The notes beneath the pieces are model-generated. The model saw only the letters and a list, made by a program, of their open reading frames with translations. It searched no databases and had not been told where the DNA came from. Made by a program: the position numbers and the translations under genes. Below are positions 1 through 8,233 of a stretch of 31,191 nt of DNA, piece after piece. The stretch covers positions 1-31,191 of the forward strand of contig DATKZS010000209.1 of the NCBI GenBank assembly GCA_035527835.1. The letters are read 5' to 3'. The stretch is from DATKZS01 sp035527835 [NCBI: bacterium]. GTDB lineage: Bacteria; RBG-13-61-14. Numbering within the stretch: position 1 is the first letter of the stretch; each line of letters opens with the position of its first letter.

Positions 1-228
1 CAAGACGCCAAGAGCGCCAAGGATCGCCAAGTAAATCATGATGTTTCTTTGCGGCCCAAAAAAGAACAGCTCCGGAGCGTTGGCCCCAACCGGCTTGGCG
101 AACCGGCCGACGGGAGCGCCAAGCCGGAAACATTCGCACCCCAGCCCTCATAAAATCTTGTTTAAAAATAATCCTTGGCGCTCTTGGCGTCTTGGCGGTT
201 CTCCGGTCCGTTTATTTTGGACAGCACT
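1..228 (+). mobile_element. MITE-like palindromic element, copy A (left end cut by window)
   Basis: This is a copy of the ~261-bp element found again at 25411-25671, 27421-27682 and (inverted) 30996-31191. About 34 bp of the left end lie outside the window. The right end carries the inverted arm (ATCCTTGGCGCTCTTGGCG onward) and closes with TTGGACAGCACT at 217-228. It has no transposase. Open frames through it in either direction come from the 9-bp periodic CCAAGACGC-like arms and are not believed to be genes. It lies about 100 bp beyond the 3' end of the aminotransferase gene; 229-325 shows nothing recognisable. Confidence 0.8.
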
Positions 229-325
229 GATGTTACATCTCTCGCCGGTTCAGTTCCGCGCCGTTAAATATAAGGTCGTTTAGAGGCGGGATCAATTCCG
301 GGCATGGATGGGATTGTGGCCATAG

Positions 326-1636
326 TCAGGAAATTGATTTGATCCACTCCGCCAGCTTGTTCACGGCCTCGAAGGTCTTGAAACAATTGGCGGCCAGGAA
401 ATCCTCAGTGAGCGGCTGGGTGAGCGGAATGCCTTGCCCGGCGACCAGGGCCTTGGCGCCGTCGAAGTCAACGTACGCGAGCCGCGCGGTCAATTCGCTC
501 TCCGATCGGCTGAACTCCACTCCGGGCAACAGGGCCACGCCGGTGTCCTGGAGGATGGCCGCGGTGAGCTGTTTCCCGGTCCTGATCCCGCGCGCCGCGA
601 GCGCCGGACTGAGCGGGCTGAAATCCGGGAACAGGTAGAACGCGCCCTCCGGGTCGTGCACCCGCGCGCCCGCGTCGCGGAGCTTGGCCGCGCTCCAGCG
701 GCCCATCGCGGAGAGGATGCGCCGGACGTGGGCCAGGTACAGCTCGATCTCCTGGCCCATCTGAAAGGCCCGCACCGCGGCGTATTGAATAGGGGCGGAG
801 GTGGAGGTGAAGGTCTCGCTGGCCAGGTTGGTCATGGCCAGGAGGAGCCACTTGAGGCAGGGGGGGAAGGCGAAGGTCCCGAGCCGCCAGCCTCCGGCGC
901 CGCACCACTTGGATAGCCCGGAGCTGATGATGGTGCCCTCCGGGTAGTAGCGCGCGATGGAGACGTGGTTGCCGGAGTGGTTGATCTTGCCGTAGATCTC
1001 GTCGGAGAGGTAAATGAGCTCGTACTCGCGGCCGATCTCGGCAAGGCGCATGAGCTCGTCCTGGTTATAGGTGAGGCCGTCCGGGTTGCCCGGATAGTTG
1101 AGGACCACCAGCCGCGGCCGGGTCGGGTCCTCCGCGCACAGCTCGTCCAGTTGCTCCGGGCTGATGCGCCAGCGCCCGGCAAAGCTGGTGGGCACGAAGT
1201 TGATCTGGTGCCCCACGATGTGGGCCTGCGGCGCGTAAGACACCCAGCACGGCGTGGGCACGATCAGGTCGCCGTAGAACGCGACCTGGAGCAGGAACAT
1301 CAATTCCTTGGAACCGGGCCCGACCTGCACCAGCTCCGGCGACACCGGCACGCCGTCGCTCTTCTGGTGGAACGCGGCCACGGCCTCCCGAAGCGCCCTG
1401 AGACCCTGCACCTCCAGGTAGTCCTTCTGGTGCGCGTTGTGACGGAGGGCCTCCACCACGCAGTCCGGCACCGGGAACGGCGACTGACCCAGCCCCAGCT
1501 TATACACCGTCCGGCCCTCCGCGATCAGCCGGGCCGACAGCTCGTTCACCGCCATGGTCGCCGACTTGCCCATGCCCCGGACGTTCAGGTTCAGCGAATA
1601 ATGCTGGTTGTTGTTCCCCTGGTGATTGTTCTCCAT
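326..1636 (-). CDS. PLP-dependent aminotransferase, class I/II (fold type I)
   Basis: This is a cytosolic aminotransferase moving an amino group between an amino acid and a 2-oxo acid through pyridoxal phosphate. Numbered from the ATG at 1636 (436 aa), the PLP-binding features are clear: NYPGNPDG near 180 (substrate/PLP Asn), LSDEIYG near 211-217 (Asp to the pyridine nitrogen, Tyr to the phenolate), SGLSKW with Schiff-base Lys 243, and GGWRLG with the phosphate-binding Arg. The C-terminal LTARLAYVDF probably holds the carboxylate-binding Arg. The frame opens at a TTG at 1669, but a perfect TATAAT at 1676-1681 would put transcription start almost on that TTG, so I prefer the ATG at 1636, preceded by GGAGG. 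Substrate is unknown; family I aspartate/alanine-type enzymes are the nearest guess. It is divergent from the fucosidase gene. Confidence 0.9.
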   Translation of the reverse strand: MENNHQGNNNQHYSLNLNVRGMGKSATMAVNELSARLIAEGRTVYKLGLGQSPFPVPDCVVEALRHNAHQKDYLEVQGLRALREAVAAFHQKSDGVPVSPELVQVGPGSKELMFLLQVAFYGDLIVPTPCWVSYAPQAHIVGHQINFVPTSFAGRWRISPEQLDELCAEDPTRPRLVVLNYPGNPDGLTYNQDELMRLAEIGREYELIYLSDEIYGKINHSGNHVSIARYYPEGTIISSGLSKWCGAGGWRLGTFAFPPCLKWLLLAMTNLASETFTSTSAPIQYAAVRAFQMGQEIELYLAHVRRILSAMGRWSAAKLRDAGARVHDPEGAFYLFPDFSPLSPALAARGIRTGKQLTAAILQDTGVALLPGVEFSRSESELTARLAYVDFDGAKALVAGQGIPLTQPLTEDFLAANCFKTFEAVNKLAEWIKSIS

Positions 1637-1675
1637 CTCCTCCACTTCCCGAAAAATTTTTTCGCGCAACCTCTT

Positions 1676-1704
1676 ATTATAACTCCATCCGTCCGCGCGT
1701 TCAT
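1676..1704 (-). promoter_or_regulatory. Sigma70-like promoter for the aminotransferase
   Basis: On the minus strand a perfect TATAAT (1681-1676) lies 17 bp downstream of ATGAAC (1704-1699; three of six matches to TTGACA). Transcription would start near 1669, giving a leader of about 33 nt to the ATG at 1636. Confidence 0.5.
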
Positions 1705-1738
1705 ATTTTTTCGTCAGTGGCTCCGTCGGGGCCCGGGA

Positions 1739-1766
1739 TTGCCTGCCGGCCCGTCTCTGCTATGAT
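1739..1766 (+). promoter_or_regulatory. Sigma70-like promoter for the GH29 gene
   Basis: TTGCCT (1739-1744) and TATGAT (1761-1766) are separated by 16 bp. Transcription would start near 1773, leaving a ~28-nt leader with the strong ribosome site GAGGTGA before the ATG at 1801. The promoter lies inside the upstream part of the open frame, which supports the later start. Confidence 0.55.
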
Positions 1767-1800
1767 GAGGCGATCAGCCAGTCAAAGAGGTGAGCTCAGG

Positions 1801-3372
1801 ATGGACCGGAGAAAATTCGTGAGGTCGTGCGGGGCCGGCTCCGCGCTGGCGCTGGCCCCGGCGCTGAATCATGCCGCGCGGGCGGGCGGCCCGGACCCGT
1901 TCGGCGCGCGCCGGGACGAGCAGCTCGGCAAGGTCGAGCGGGCGATAGCCCAAGGCCCGTTCGCGGACTCGTGGGAATCGCTCTCAACCTACCGCGCGCC
2001 GCAGTGGTATGAGGACGCCAAGTTCGGCATCTTCATCCACTGGGGCGTGTATTCCGTGCCGGCGTACGAGAACGAGTGGTACCCGCGCAACATGTACCGG
2101 AAAGGGTCGCGGGCGTGGTGGCGCCACCGCATGAAGTGGGGGCCGCAGGACCGGTTCGGGTACAAGGACTTCATCCCGATGTTCAAGGCCGACAAGTTCG
2201 ACCCGGCCGCCTGGATCGAGCTGTTTCAGAAGGCGGGCGCGCGTTACGTGGTGCCGGTGGCCGAGCACCATGACGGCTTCGCCATGTACGACTGCTCGCT
2301 CACGGACTGGAGCGCGGCCAAGATGGGGCCGCGGCGCGACGTGGTGGGCGAGCTCAAGGCGGCCGCGGAACAGGCGGGACTCGTCTTCGGCCTCTCATCG
2401 CACCGCGCCGAGCACTGGTGGTTTTACGACGGCGGCCGGCACTGCCGCTCCGACGTGGCCGACCCGCGCTACGAATCGCTCTACGGCCCGGCCATGCCGC
2501 GCGACTCCGCGCCCGACGAGCGCTTCCTGGCCGACTGGCTCGCGCGCTCGGCCGAGCTCGTGGACCGCTACGCCCCGCGCGTGTTCTGGTTCGACTGGTG
2601 GATCGAACAGCCGGCGTTCGAGCCGTGGCGCCGCAAGTTCGCGGCCTATTATTACAACCGCGCCGCGGAGCGCGGCCACGAGGCCGTGTTGAATTACAAG
2701 AACCAGGCATTTCCCGAGGGCTCGGCCGTGCTCGACCTCGAACGCTCCGGGCTCGCTGAGATCCGGCCCCTGGTCTGGCAGACCGACACCTCGGTGTCGT
2801 ACGTCTCGTGGGGCTACATCAATCCGCGCGCGGACTTGTTCAAGGACCCCGGCCGGTTGATCGGAGACCTCGTGGACGTGGTCAGCAAGAACGGCGTGCT
2901 CCTGCTCAACGTGGGACCGGCGCCCGACGGCGCCATTCCGGCCGAGGTCCAGGAAATCCTCATCGAGGTCGGACGCTGGCTGGAGGTGAACGGCCCCGCC
3001 GTCTACGGCGCCCGGCCCTGGAAGATCTTCGGCGAAGGCCCGAACCTGGGCAAGCGCAACAACCTCTACGGAGTGGGCGAGCTCGCCAGCCCCCGCCTCG
3101 GACCCCGCGACATCCGCTTCACCAGAAAAGGCGCCACCCTCTACGCCCTGGTCATGGGCTGGCCCAGCGGCCGGAGCGTGGCCGTCAAGTCGCTCGGAAA
3201 AAACAGCGGTCTTGCTGCCGGCCAAGTCTCATCGGTGCGGCTCCTGGGAAGTACATCGGCCCTGCCATTCACGCGCCATGACGACGCGCTGATAATCTCC
3301 CTGCCGCCGGAAAAGCCGTGCGAGCACGCGGTCGCGCTGGAGATCGGGGGAGCGCTGGAGGAAAATCGGTAG
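1801..3372 (+). CDS. Alpha-L-fucosidase, GH29, twin-arginine signal
   Basis: The enzyme hydrolyses terminal alpha-L-fucose with retention of configuration, probably outside the cytoplasm. The 523-aa protein starts MDRRKFVRSCGAGSALALAP, a Tat-type signal with a short hydrophobic stretch and likely cleavage near residue 28. GH29 marks in order: KFGIFIHWGVYSVPAYENEW (74-93), VAEHHDGFAMYD (153-164), then VFWFDWW with the likely nucleophile Asp 265, and the signature NGVLLLNVGPAPDG about 100 residues later. A C-terminal beta domain follows. The frame is open from a GTG at 1717, but GAGGTGA seven bases before the ATG at 1801, the Tat signal, and a promoter at 1739-1766 decide the start. The acid/base residue cannot be assigned by eye. 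It may act with the GH3 enzyme at 5083 and the GPH symporter at 14501. Confidence 0.93.
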   Translation: MDRRKFVRSCGAGSALALAPALNHAARAGGPDPFGARRDEQLGKVERAIAQGPFADSWESLSTYRAPQWYEDAKFGIFIHWGVYSVPAYENEWYPRNMYRKGSRAWWRHRMKWGPQDRFGYKDFIPMFKADKFDPAAWIELFQKAGARYVVPVAEHHDGFAMYDCSLTDWSAAKMGPRRDVVGELKAAAEQAGLVFGLSSHRAEHWWFYDGGRHCRSDVADPRYESLYGPAMPRDSAPDERFLADWLARSAELVDRYAPRVFWFDWWIEQPAFEPWRRKFAAYYYNRAAERGHEAVLNYKNQAFPEGSAVLDLERSGLAEIRPLVWQTDTSVSYVSWGYINPRADLFKDPGRLIGDLVDVVSKNGVLLLNVGPAPDGAIPAEVQEILIEVGRWLEVNGPAVYGARPWKIFGEGPNLGKRNNLYGVGELASPRLGPRDIRFTRKGATLYALVMGWPSGRSVAVKSLGKNSGLAAGQVSSVRLLGSTSALPFTRHDDALIISLPPEKPCEHAVALEIGGALEENR

Positions 3373-3393
3373 GATAGACATTCTTGTCTGTCC
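3372..3393. terminator. Short hairpin between convergent genes
   Basis: GGATAGACA, loop TTCT, TGTCTGTCC form a 9-bp stem with one mismatch. It starts at the last base of the fucosidase stop codon and lies before the end of the convergent oxidoreductase gene. There is no U-run, so it may be a dispersed hairpin repeat rather than an intrinsic terminator. Confidence 0.4.
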
Positions 3394-3411
3394 AGCCCGG
3401 TGCTGACGTCT

Positions 3412-4908
3412 CTACGGCACGCTGGTCTGGAACGCCCTTCCGTCCGCGTGGCAGATGAGGTGCATGACTTCCTTGGCGGTGATGGCGCAGCCGGGCAGGC
3501 CGCCGCCGGGGGAGACCCACTGGCCGGCCATGTAGAAGTTATTGAGTCCGGGCAGGGTTTTCTTCATGCGCAGCCGCATCGTCTTAGTGGTCATCAGCCA
3601 TCCCTCCATCGAGCCTTCCCAGTTCGCGGTGTAGCGCTCGAAGGTCAGCGGCGTGGCCACGTCCAGCATCTCCACCTGCTCGCTGATCCCCGGATACCGC
3701 GACTCCAGGAACCCCATCAGCGAATTGCCGACCTTCTCCTTCTCCTCCTCGTACGCGCCCTTGTCCGCGGCCAGCTTCTTCCAGTTGTCGTAATCGCTCA
3801 TGAGCCTGATGACCAGCACGCTCTTGCCCGGCGGCGCGGTGGTGGGGTCGCAGGAATAATTGTGAATGGTGAGATACTTCTGTTCCTCCCCCGCGATGGT
3901 CATGGGCTCTTCGAGCTCATAGGCCGCCATCTCCGGCTCGCCGCGCAGGTCGCGGTCCACCCCGAACGACGCCTGGATCAGAGGCCGGAACCGGGGCAGG
4001 CTCTTGTAATACTCTCGGATCTCGTCATTCACGAACTTGCCTTCCAGCATGTCAAAGATGGTGGCGCGCCCGTCCGCCGCCGAGACCACCCCGTCCGCGC
4101 GGTGCTCGGCCCCGCCCACCAGCCGGATGCCCACGGCGCGGCCGCCCTCCACCAGCACCTTCTCCACCCGCGCCTTGTAATGCACTTTGCCGCCGAGGTC
4201 CAAAAATCGTTTCTCGATGGCGCGGGCCAGCGCGAGCGAGCCGCCGATCGGATAGCCCGCGCTCTTGTTGTTCATCCAGGCATAGGAAAAAGCCACGCCC
4301 AGGAGCGGGAAATCCGGCAGGTCGAACGGCGCGGCAAAGGCCTCCCGCAGGAACGGGTCCTTGAAGCGCTTGGCGAACTCCTGGATGCTGACCTTCTCAT
4401 ATTTCATGAAGGGCATGATGAAGGGCATAATCTTGGCAAGGCCCGCGAGCTTCTCGGCCCAGGTCTGGATTTCCTTGGGCTTGCCGAAGTCCATGTCAAC
4501 CTTGCCCAGCCGCCGCACCAGCGCCGCGAACTCTTCGATCACGGGCGCGTCTTGTGGAGACAGCTCCTTCAGGTGCGCCTCGAAACGGTCGGTGTCGGTA
4601 TAGACGTTGAGCACCTTGCCGTCCTTCCCACGCACGGTGATGTAAATCTCATGGTCCAGGAACTTGCGCCCCTGCAACGCGCCCAGCTCCAGCCAGCACT
4701 GGTGCAGGCCCCTGGCCGCGGGGCCCGAGCCCACCAGCCAGTGCAGGCACCCGTCAACCAGGTAGCCCTTGCGCGTCCACGAGGTGCACAGCCCGCCCGG
4801 CTTGTCGTTCAGCTCGAACAGCAGGGCCCCGTACCCGTTCATCCGGGCGTAACACCCCACGGCCAATCCCGCGATCCCGCCGCCGATGACAATGATCTTT
4901 TTCTCCAT
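3412..4908 (-). CDS. NAD(P)/FAD-dependent oxidoreductase, phytoene desaturase / retinol saturase-like
   Basis: This is a 498-aa flavoprotein of the CrtI / CrtISO / retinol-saturase group. The N-terminus MEKKIIVIGGGIAGLAVGCY carries the Rossmann motif G9-x-G11-x-x-G14 for FAD, followed by LLFELNDKPGGLCTSW, where the acidic residue binds the FAD ribose and GG is the family hallmark. The C-terminus has the second FAD motif, NNFYMAGQWVSPGGGLPG. The start at 4908 is set by AGGGAG eight to nine bases upstream; the frame is open a further 25 codons without such a site. The substrate is probably a hydrophobic polyene or quinone-like molecule, but no carotenoid genes are nearby, so function stays open. 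It is divergent from the GH3 gene across a 174-bp AT-rich gap. Confidence 0.85.
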   Translation of the reverse strand: MEKKIIVIGGGIAGLAVGCYARMNGYGALLFELNDKPGGLCTSWTRKGYLVDGCLHWLVGSGPAARGLHQCWLELGALQGRKFLDHEIYITVRGKDGKVLNVYTDTDRFEAHLKELSPQDAPVIEEFAALVRRLGKVDMDFGKPKEIQTWAEKLAGLAKIMPFIMPFMKYEKVSIQEFAKRFKDPFLREAFAAPFDLPDFPLLGVAFSYAWMNNKSAGYPIGGSLALARAIEKRFLDLGGKVHYKARVEKVLVEGGRAVGIRLVGGAEHRADGVVSAADGRATIFDMLEGKFVNDEIREYYKSLPRFRPLIQASFGVDRDLRGEPEMAAYELEEPMTIAGEEQKYLTIHNYSCDPTTAPPGKSVLVIRLMSDYDNWKKLAADKGAYEEEKEKVGNSLMGFLESRYPGISEQVEMLDVATPLTFERYTANWEGSMEGWLMTTKTMRLRMKKTLPGLNNFYMAGQWVSPGGGLPGCAITAKEVMHLICHADGRAFQTSVP

Positions 4909-5012
4909 CCTGTTTACTCCCTGTGATAGTTCATCCGGCAAGACATCCAACTTCAAAAAGATGCTACCAAAGAGCGAATGCAAATGGAAGAAGCGGCCTT
5001 TTTATGTTTTTC

Positions 5013-5041
5013 TTGTTCGGACGGCCCGCTTCGTGTAAAAA
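5013..5041 (+). promoter_or_regulatory. Weak candidate promoter for the GH3 gene
   Basis: TTGTTC (5013-5018) and TAAAAA (5036-5041) are 17 bp apart in the AT-rich gap between the divergent oxidoreductase and GH3 genes. Both boxes are poor matches. I place a promoter here mainly because the gap must contain one. Confidence 0.25.
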
Positions 5042-5082
5042 TAAATGTGCGATTTTTTATTTCTGAATAGAGGAGGCCGGTT

Positions 5083-7167
5083 GTGAACAGGCGGGAATTC
5101 TTGGCGGCTGGTGGCGTCGGGGCATCAGTGATCATACTTGGGGCTCGGCCGGGCGCAGCCCAGGCGCTCGGCCCGGATGAGATCGAGCGGCGCGCCGCGG
5201 ACCTGGTGGCGCGGATGACCCTGGACGAGAAGATCGCCATGATGGCGGGCTCTCTGACCCGCTTCAGCGTGGTGGACTTGAGAGAGCCTTTTCGCACCAA
5301 CAACACTCCGGGCTGCCCGCGGCTGGGCGTCCCCGGAATCCGCTTCGTGGACGGCTCGATGGGCATCCGCTTTACCGGCGCGACCTGCTTTCCTGTGGCC
5401 ATGGCGCGGGGCGCGGCCTGGGACCCGGAGTTGGAGCGGCGCGTGGGCGACGTGATCGGCTATGAGGGCCGGGCCGGCGGGGCCAACTTTTTCGGCGGCG
5501 TGTGCATCAACCTGCTCCGGCACCCGAGCTGGGGCCGCTCGCAGGAGACCTTCGGTGAGGACCCATACCACCTGGGCCGCATGGGCGCGGCCGTGGTCAG
5601 CGGCGTGCAGGAGCACATGATGGCCTGCGCCAAGCACTTCGCCGGCAACAGCATCGAGTTGATGCGCCTGTGGGTGGACGTGCGCATCGTCGAGCGGACC
5701 CTGCGCGAGATCTACCTGCCGCACTTCAAGGCCTGCGTGGACGCCGGCGTCGCCTCCGTCATGAACGCTTACAACACCTTGAACGGCGAGCCTTGCGCCC
5801 AGAACAATTATTTGCTCCGTGACATCCTTAAGACCGAATGGGGGTTCCCCGGCTTCGTGCTCTCCGACTTCGGGAGCATCAAGAGCACCGTTCCCTCCGC
5901 CCGGGCCGGCTGCGACGTGGAGATGGACCGCAGGATCCATTACGACTGGAAGCTTAAAGCAGCGGTCAAGTCCGGCCTGGTCCCGGAGTCCGCCATTGAC
6001 GAGGCCGTGGCCAGACAGGTCCGGCAACATTTGCGCTTCAGCCACCTGGAGGGCGCTCCCGGCTACGACCGGGAAAAGCTTGGATGTCCCGAACACGTGG
6101 CCGTGGCCCGCGAGTGCGCGCAAAAATCGCTGGTCCTGCTCAAGAACGAGCGCGGCGCCCTGCCGCTTGACCGCGCAAAAATCAAGACCATCGCGGTCAT
6201 CGGCGAGCAGGCTGATAAGGCCAACCTCGGCGGCACCTGGAGCACCATCCTAACCCCGGCCTACGTGGTCTCGCCGCTCGACGGAATCAGGCGCGCGGCG
6301 GGCCCGGCCGTCAAGGTGATTTACGCGGACGGCCGTGACCTGGAGGAGGCCGGCCGGTCCGCCGCGCGCGCTGACGCCGCCGTGGTGGTCGCGGGGCTGA
6401 CCAAGAAGGATGAGAACGAGGGCATTGACCGCCTCCATCTCGGCCTGCACGAGCCTGACGTGGACCTGGTCCGTAAGGTCGCGGCCGCCAACCCACGCTG
6501 CATTGTGGTGATAAACGCCGGCGGCGCCGTGACCATGGAGGAATGGAAGGACCAGGTAAGCGCCATCCTCATGGCCTGGTACTCGGGCATGGAAGGCGGC
6601 GCCGCCATCGCCGATATTCTCTTCGGCGACGTGAACCCCTCCGGAAAGCTGCCCATCGTCTTCCCGAAGTCGCCTGACCAGCTCGTGCCTTTCAATAACC
6701 GGGCCCGCCAGGTGGAATACGGCTATTACCACGGCTACCGCTGGTTCGATAAAAAGGGCCTCACCCCGGCGTTCCCCTTCGGCTTCGGCCTCTCCTATAC
6801 GAGATATGAATACGGGAACCTGAGACTGAGCGAGAACATCACGGGCCGGAGCGGAAGGATCAGGGCGTTGGTGGACGTGACCAACAGCGGCGGCCGAGCC
6901 GGCGAGGAGATCGTCCAGCTCTACATCGGATCCAACGGCTCCCGCGTGGACCGGCCGGTGAAAGACCTCAAGGCCTTTGCCCGCGTCGCGCTCGCCCCTG
7001 GCGAGACCAAAACCGTCGCGTTCGAGCTCGATCCCGGGGACTTGGCCTTTTACGATGTCGAGCGCGCCGCCTGGGAAATCGAGGAGCTCGAGTACACCGT
7101 CCACGTCGGCCCGTCATCCCGGCCGGACGACCTCATAAGCGCGGCCTTCAGAATCGCCGGGCCGTGA
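5083..7167 (+). CDS. Beta-glycosidase, GH3, twin-arginine signal
   Basis: This is a retaining exo-beta-glycosidase (glucosidase or xylosidase type), 694 aa, exported. It begins at GTG (5083) with AGAGGAGG six bases upstream. MNRREFLAAGG with ARPGAAQA is a Tat signal cleaved near 27. The N-terminal barrel shows GIRFVDG (85-91), RSQETFGEDP (152-161), KHFAGN (184-189) and GFPGFVLSDFGS with the nucleophile Asp 262. The second alpha/beta domain has AVIGEQAD (371-378) and DENEGIDR, where Glu 446 is the likely acid/base; LFGDVNPSGKLPIVFP and PAFPFGFGLSYT follow. A fibronectin-III-like domain closes the protein (VDVTNSGGRAGEEIVQLYI). Domain order and length are normal for GH3. Exact sugar specificity cannot be read. 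No partner gene is co-directional downstream. Confidence 0.93.
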   Translation: MNRREFLAAGGVGASVIILGARPGAAQALGPDEIERRAADLVARMTLDEKIAMMAGSLTRFSVVDLREPFRTNNTPGCPRLGVPGIRFVDGSMGIRFTGATCFPVAMARGAAWDPELERRVGDVIGYEGRAGGANFFGGVCINLLRHPSWGRSQETFGEDPYHLGRMGAAVVSGVQEHMMACAKHFAGNSIELMRLWVDVRIVERTLREIYLPHFKACVDAGVASVMNAYNTLNGEPCAQNNYLLRDILKTEWGFPGFVLSDFGSIKSTVPSARAGCDVEMDRRIHYDWKLKAAVKSGLVPESAIDEAVARQVRQHLRFSHLEGAPGYDREKLGCPEHVAVARECAQKSLVLLKNERGALPLDRAKIKTIAVIGEQADKANLGGTWSTILTPAYVVSPLDGIRRAAGPAVKVIYADGRDLEEAGRSAARADAAVVVAGLTKKDENEGIDRLHLGLHEPDVDLVRKVAAANPRCIVVINAGGAVTMEEWKDQVSAILMAWYSGMEGGAAIADILFGDVNPSGKLPIVFPKSPDQLVPFNNRARQVEYGYYHGYRWFDKKGLTPAFPFGFGLSYTRYEYGNLRLSENITGRSGRIRALVDVTNSGGRAGEEIVQLYIGSNGSRVDRPVKDLKAFARVALAPGETKTVAFELDPGDLAFYDVERAAWEIEELEYTVHVGPSSRPDDLISAAFRIAGP

Positions 7168-7238
7168 GCGCGGATGTTCTGCTCGCCCAGTATGATCGCT
7201 CCCTCCGGCGCCTCGCCCTCGGCCTTGAGCGCAAAAGG

Positions 7239-7360
7239 CGCGGGAAGACGGGGAAGACGGGGTCAGGTCTTAACATTTAAGGGGAAGACGGGGAAGACGG
7301 CGGGAAGACGGGGTCAGGTCTTAACATTTAACATTAGCCTCCTGGTTAGGTCGTGGAGGC
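7239..7360. repeat. GGGAAGACGG tandem repeat, duplicated GGTCAGGTCTTAAC motif and hairpin
   Basis: Five near-copies of GGAAGACGG lie at 7241-7312. The motif GGGGTCAGGTCTTAACATTTA occurs twice (around 7259-7279 and 7310-7330). A hairpin GCCTCC / GGAGGC with a 12-nt loop follows at 7337-7360. This combination is reminiscent of the flanks of REP-associated IS200-like transposases, but no transposase is present. Between here and 7483 I see only the phrase GGGCGTCCCCATT and no gene. Confidence 0.6.
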
Positions 7361-7483
7361 TAATTCTGGGGACCTCCATGATAAGTGTTGTCAAGGGAGA
7401 GGGAGGCTCCCACCTTTCTTTCTGATTTTTGGGCGCTTTTGGGCACTGAAAAAATGGGCGTCCCCATTATAAATACCCCCCCT

Positions 7484-7711
7484 TCAGATGGCGGTAACAT
7501 TAACGTCCACAATGGCGCTGTAAGAATGAGGCTCGGGCGCCTCGCGGCCTTCCTCTTTCAGCCCCTCCAGGTGAAAGACGATCGCTTCCTTTATGAGGCT
7601 TAAAGCCTCCGCGGCCGTTTCCCCGGCCGCAATACATCCGGGCAGGTCGGGAACATAGGCTCCGTAGCTGGATGCCCCTTTCTCGATGATTACCGTGTAT
7701 TTAATGTTCAG
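7484..7711 (-). CDS. Orphan HicB-like antitoxin domain protein
   Basis: The 75-aa product resembles the partial RNase-H-fold domain of HicB antitoxins: IKYTVIIEKG, then SYGAYVPDLPGCIAAGET (roughly 15-32), then a helix AAEALSLIKEAIVFHLEGL and a short tail ending VDVNVTAI. No ribbon-helix-helix or helix-turn-helix DNA-binding tail is present. It starts six bases after the dciA stop codon, in the same frame. No ATG, GTG or TTG is available, so translation probably begins at CTG (7711) behind GAGG, or by coupling from dciA. No HicA-like toxin is visible on either side, so it is probably a stand-alone HicB-family protein, not a working toxin-antitoxin pair. The reading is confident; the role is not. 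Confidence 0.75.
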   Translation of the reverse strand: MNIKYTVIIEKGASSYGAYVPDLPGCIAAGETAAEALSLIKEAIVFHLEGLKEEGREAPEPHSYSAIVDVNVTAI

Positions 7712-7717
7712 CGCCTC

Positions 7718-8215
7718 TTATTCCTTCCCTTGCTCGCGCGCGTCCTTGCGGGCGGAGGCGAGGAGCGTCTTGAAGACCTGCTCGCGCAGGCGGGGGTCGG
7801 CGATTGCGGCGACGGCGGCCCTGGCCTCCTCGACCACGGCGGGGTCGAGCTCGGCCGGCCCTTCTTCCCCGCCCTGTTCTTCAGCCTTTCCCGGCGGGGC
7901 CTCGTCGGGCCACGAGCCGATCTTGAAGCGGACCTCCCGGATCACGCCCTTGCCCAGCACGCGGTTGAGCTTCTTGATGATCTCGGGCTTCATGAACTGG
8001 AGCTCCTGGAGCCAGGCGCTGTTCTTGACCGCGACGATCAGGGAGCCGTGGTGCACGGCGGCGGGCCGGGTGGTCCGCGCCAGGGTCGAGCCCAGGGCCT
8101 CGTCCCAGACCAGGAACACCCTCTGCTCGCGGGAGAGCCGGGCCATGCCCCAGTCGTCCAGGATCTTGTTGACGAGCTCTTGTACGGCGCGGGGGGGATG
8201 GGATTTTCCGGTCAT
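7718..8215 (-). CDS. dciA: DciA family (DUF721) protein, helicase-loader type
   Basis: This 165-aa protein matches the DUF721/DciA family, whose members help load the replicative helicase DnaB in bacteria without DnaC or DnaI. The KH-like core is visible: ELVNKILDDWGM, LVWDEALGSTLARTTRP, then SLIVAVKNSAWLQELQFMKP (about 68-87) and IIKKLNRVLGKGVIREVRFKIG. The C-terminal third is charged and Pro/Glu-rich and looks disordered. The frame continues upstream to 8287, but that part is translated from the palindromic repeat at 8234-8383; the ATG at 8215 follows GAAGG and begins the conserved region. The gene is on the same strand as, and 189 bp beyond, the gamma-glutamyltransferase gene, with a palindromic element in between. 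Confidence 0.8.
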   Translation of the reverse strand: MTGKSHPPRAVQELVNKILDDWGMARLSREQRVFLVWDEALGSTLARTTRPAAVHHGSLIVAVKNSAWLQELQFMKPEIIKKLNRVLGKGVIREVRFKIGSWPDEAPPGKAEEQGGEEGPAELDPAVVEEARAAVAAIADPRLREQVFKTLLASARKDAREQGKE

Positions 8216-8233
8216 GCGGCCTTCATTAAATTC

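Noticed and set aside
38-283. Open frame with NPWRSWRLGG-like peptide in element copy A, also in copies B and C
   Set aside because: It is produced by the 9-bp periodic arms of the palindromic element and spans its end into unrelated DNA; the reverse frame in copy D has a stop.
434-1765. Long plus-strand frames opposite the aminotransferase gene
   Set aside because: They are shadows of a GC-rich gene; the Arg/His/Val-rich products have no motifs.
3400-4926. 508-codon plus-strand frame opposite the FAD oxidoreductase
   Set aside because: The minus strand has full FAD motifs and a ribosome site; the plus-strand product is composition-biased without any domain.
7484-8215. A HicAB toxin-antitoxin pair with dciA as the partner
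   Set aside because: The neighbour is a DUF721/DciA protein and has no HicA features.
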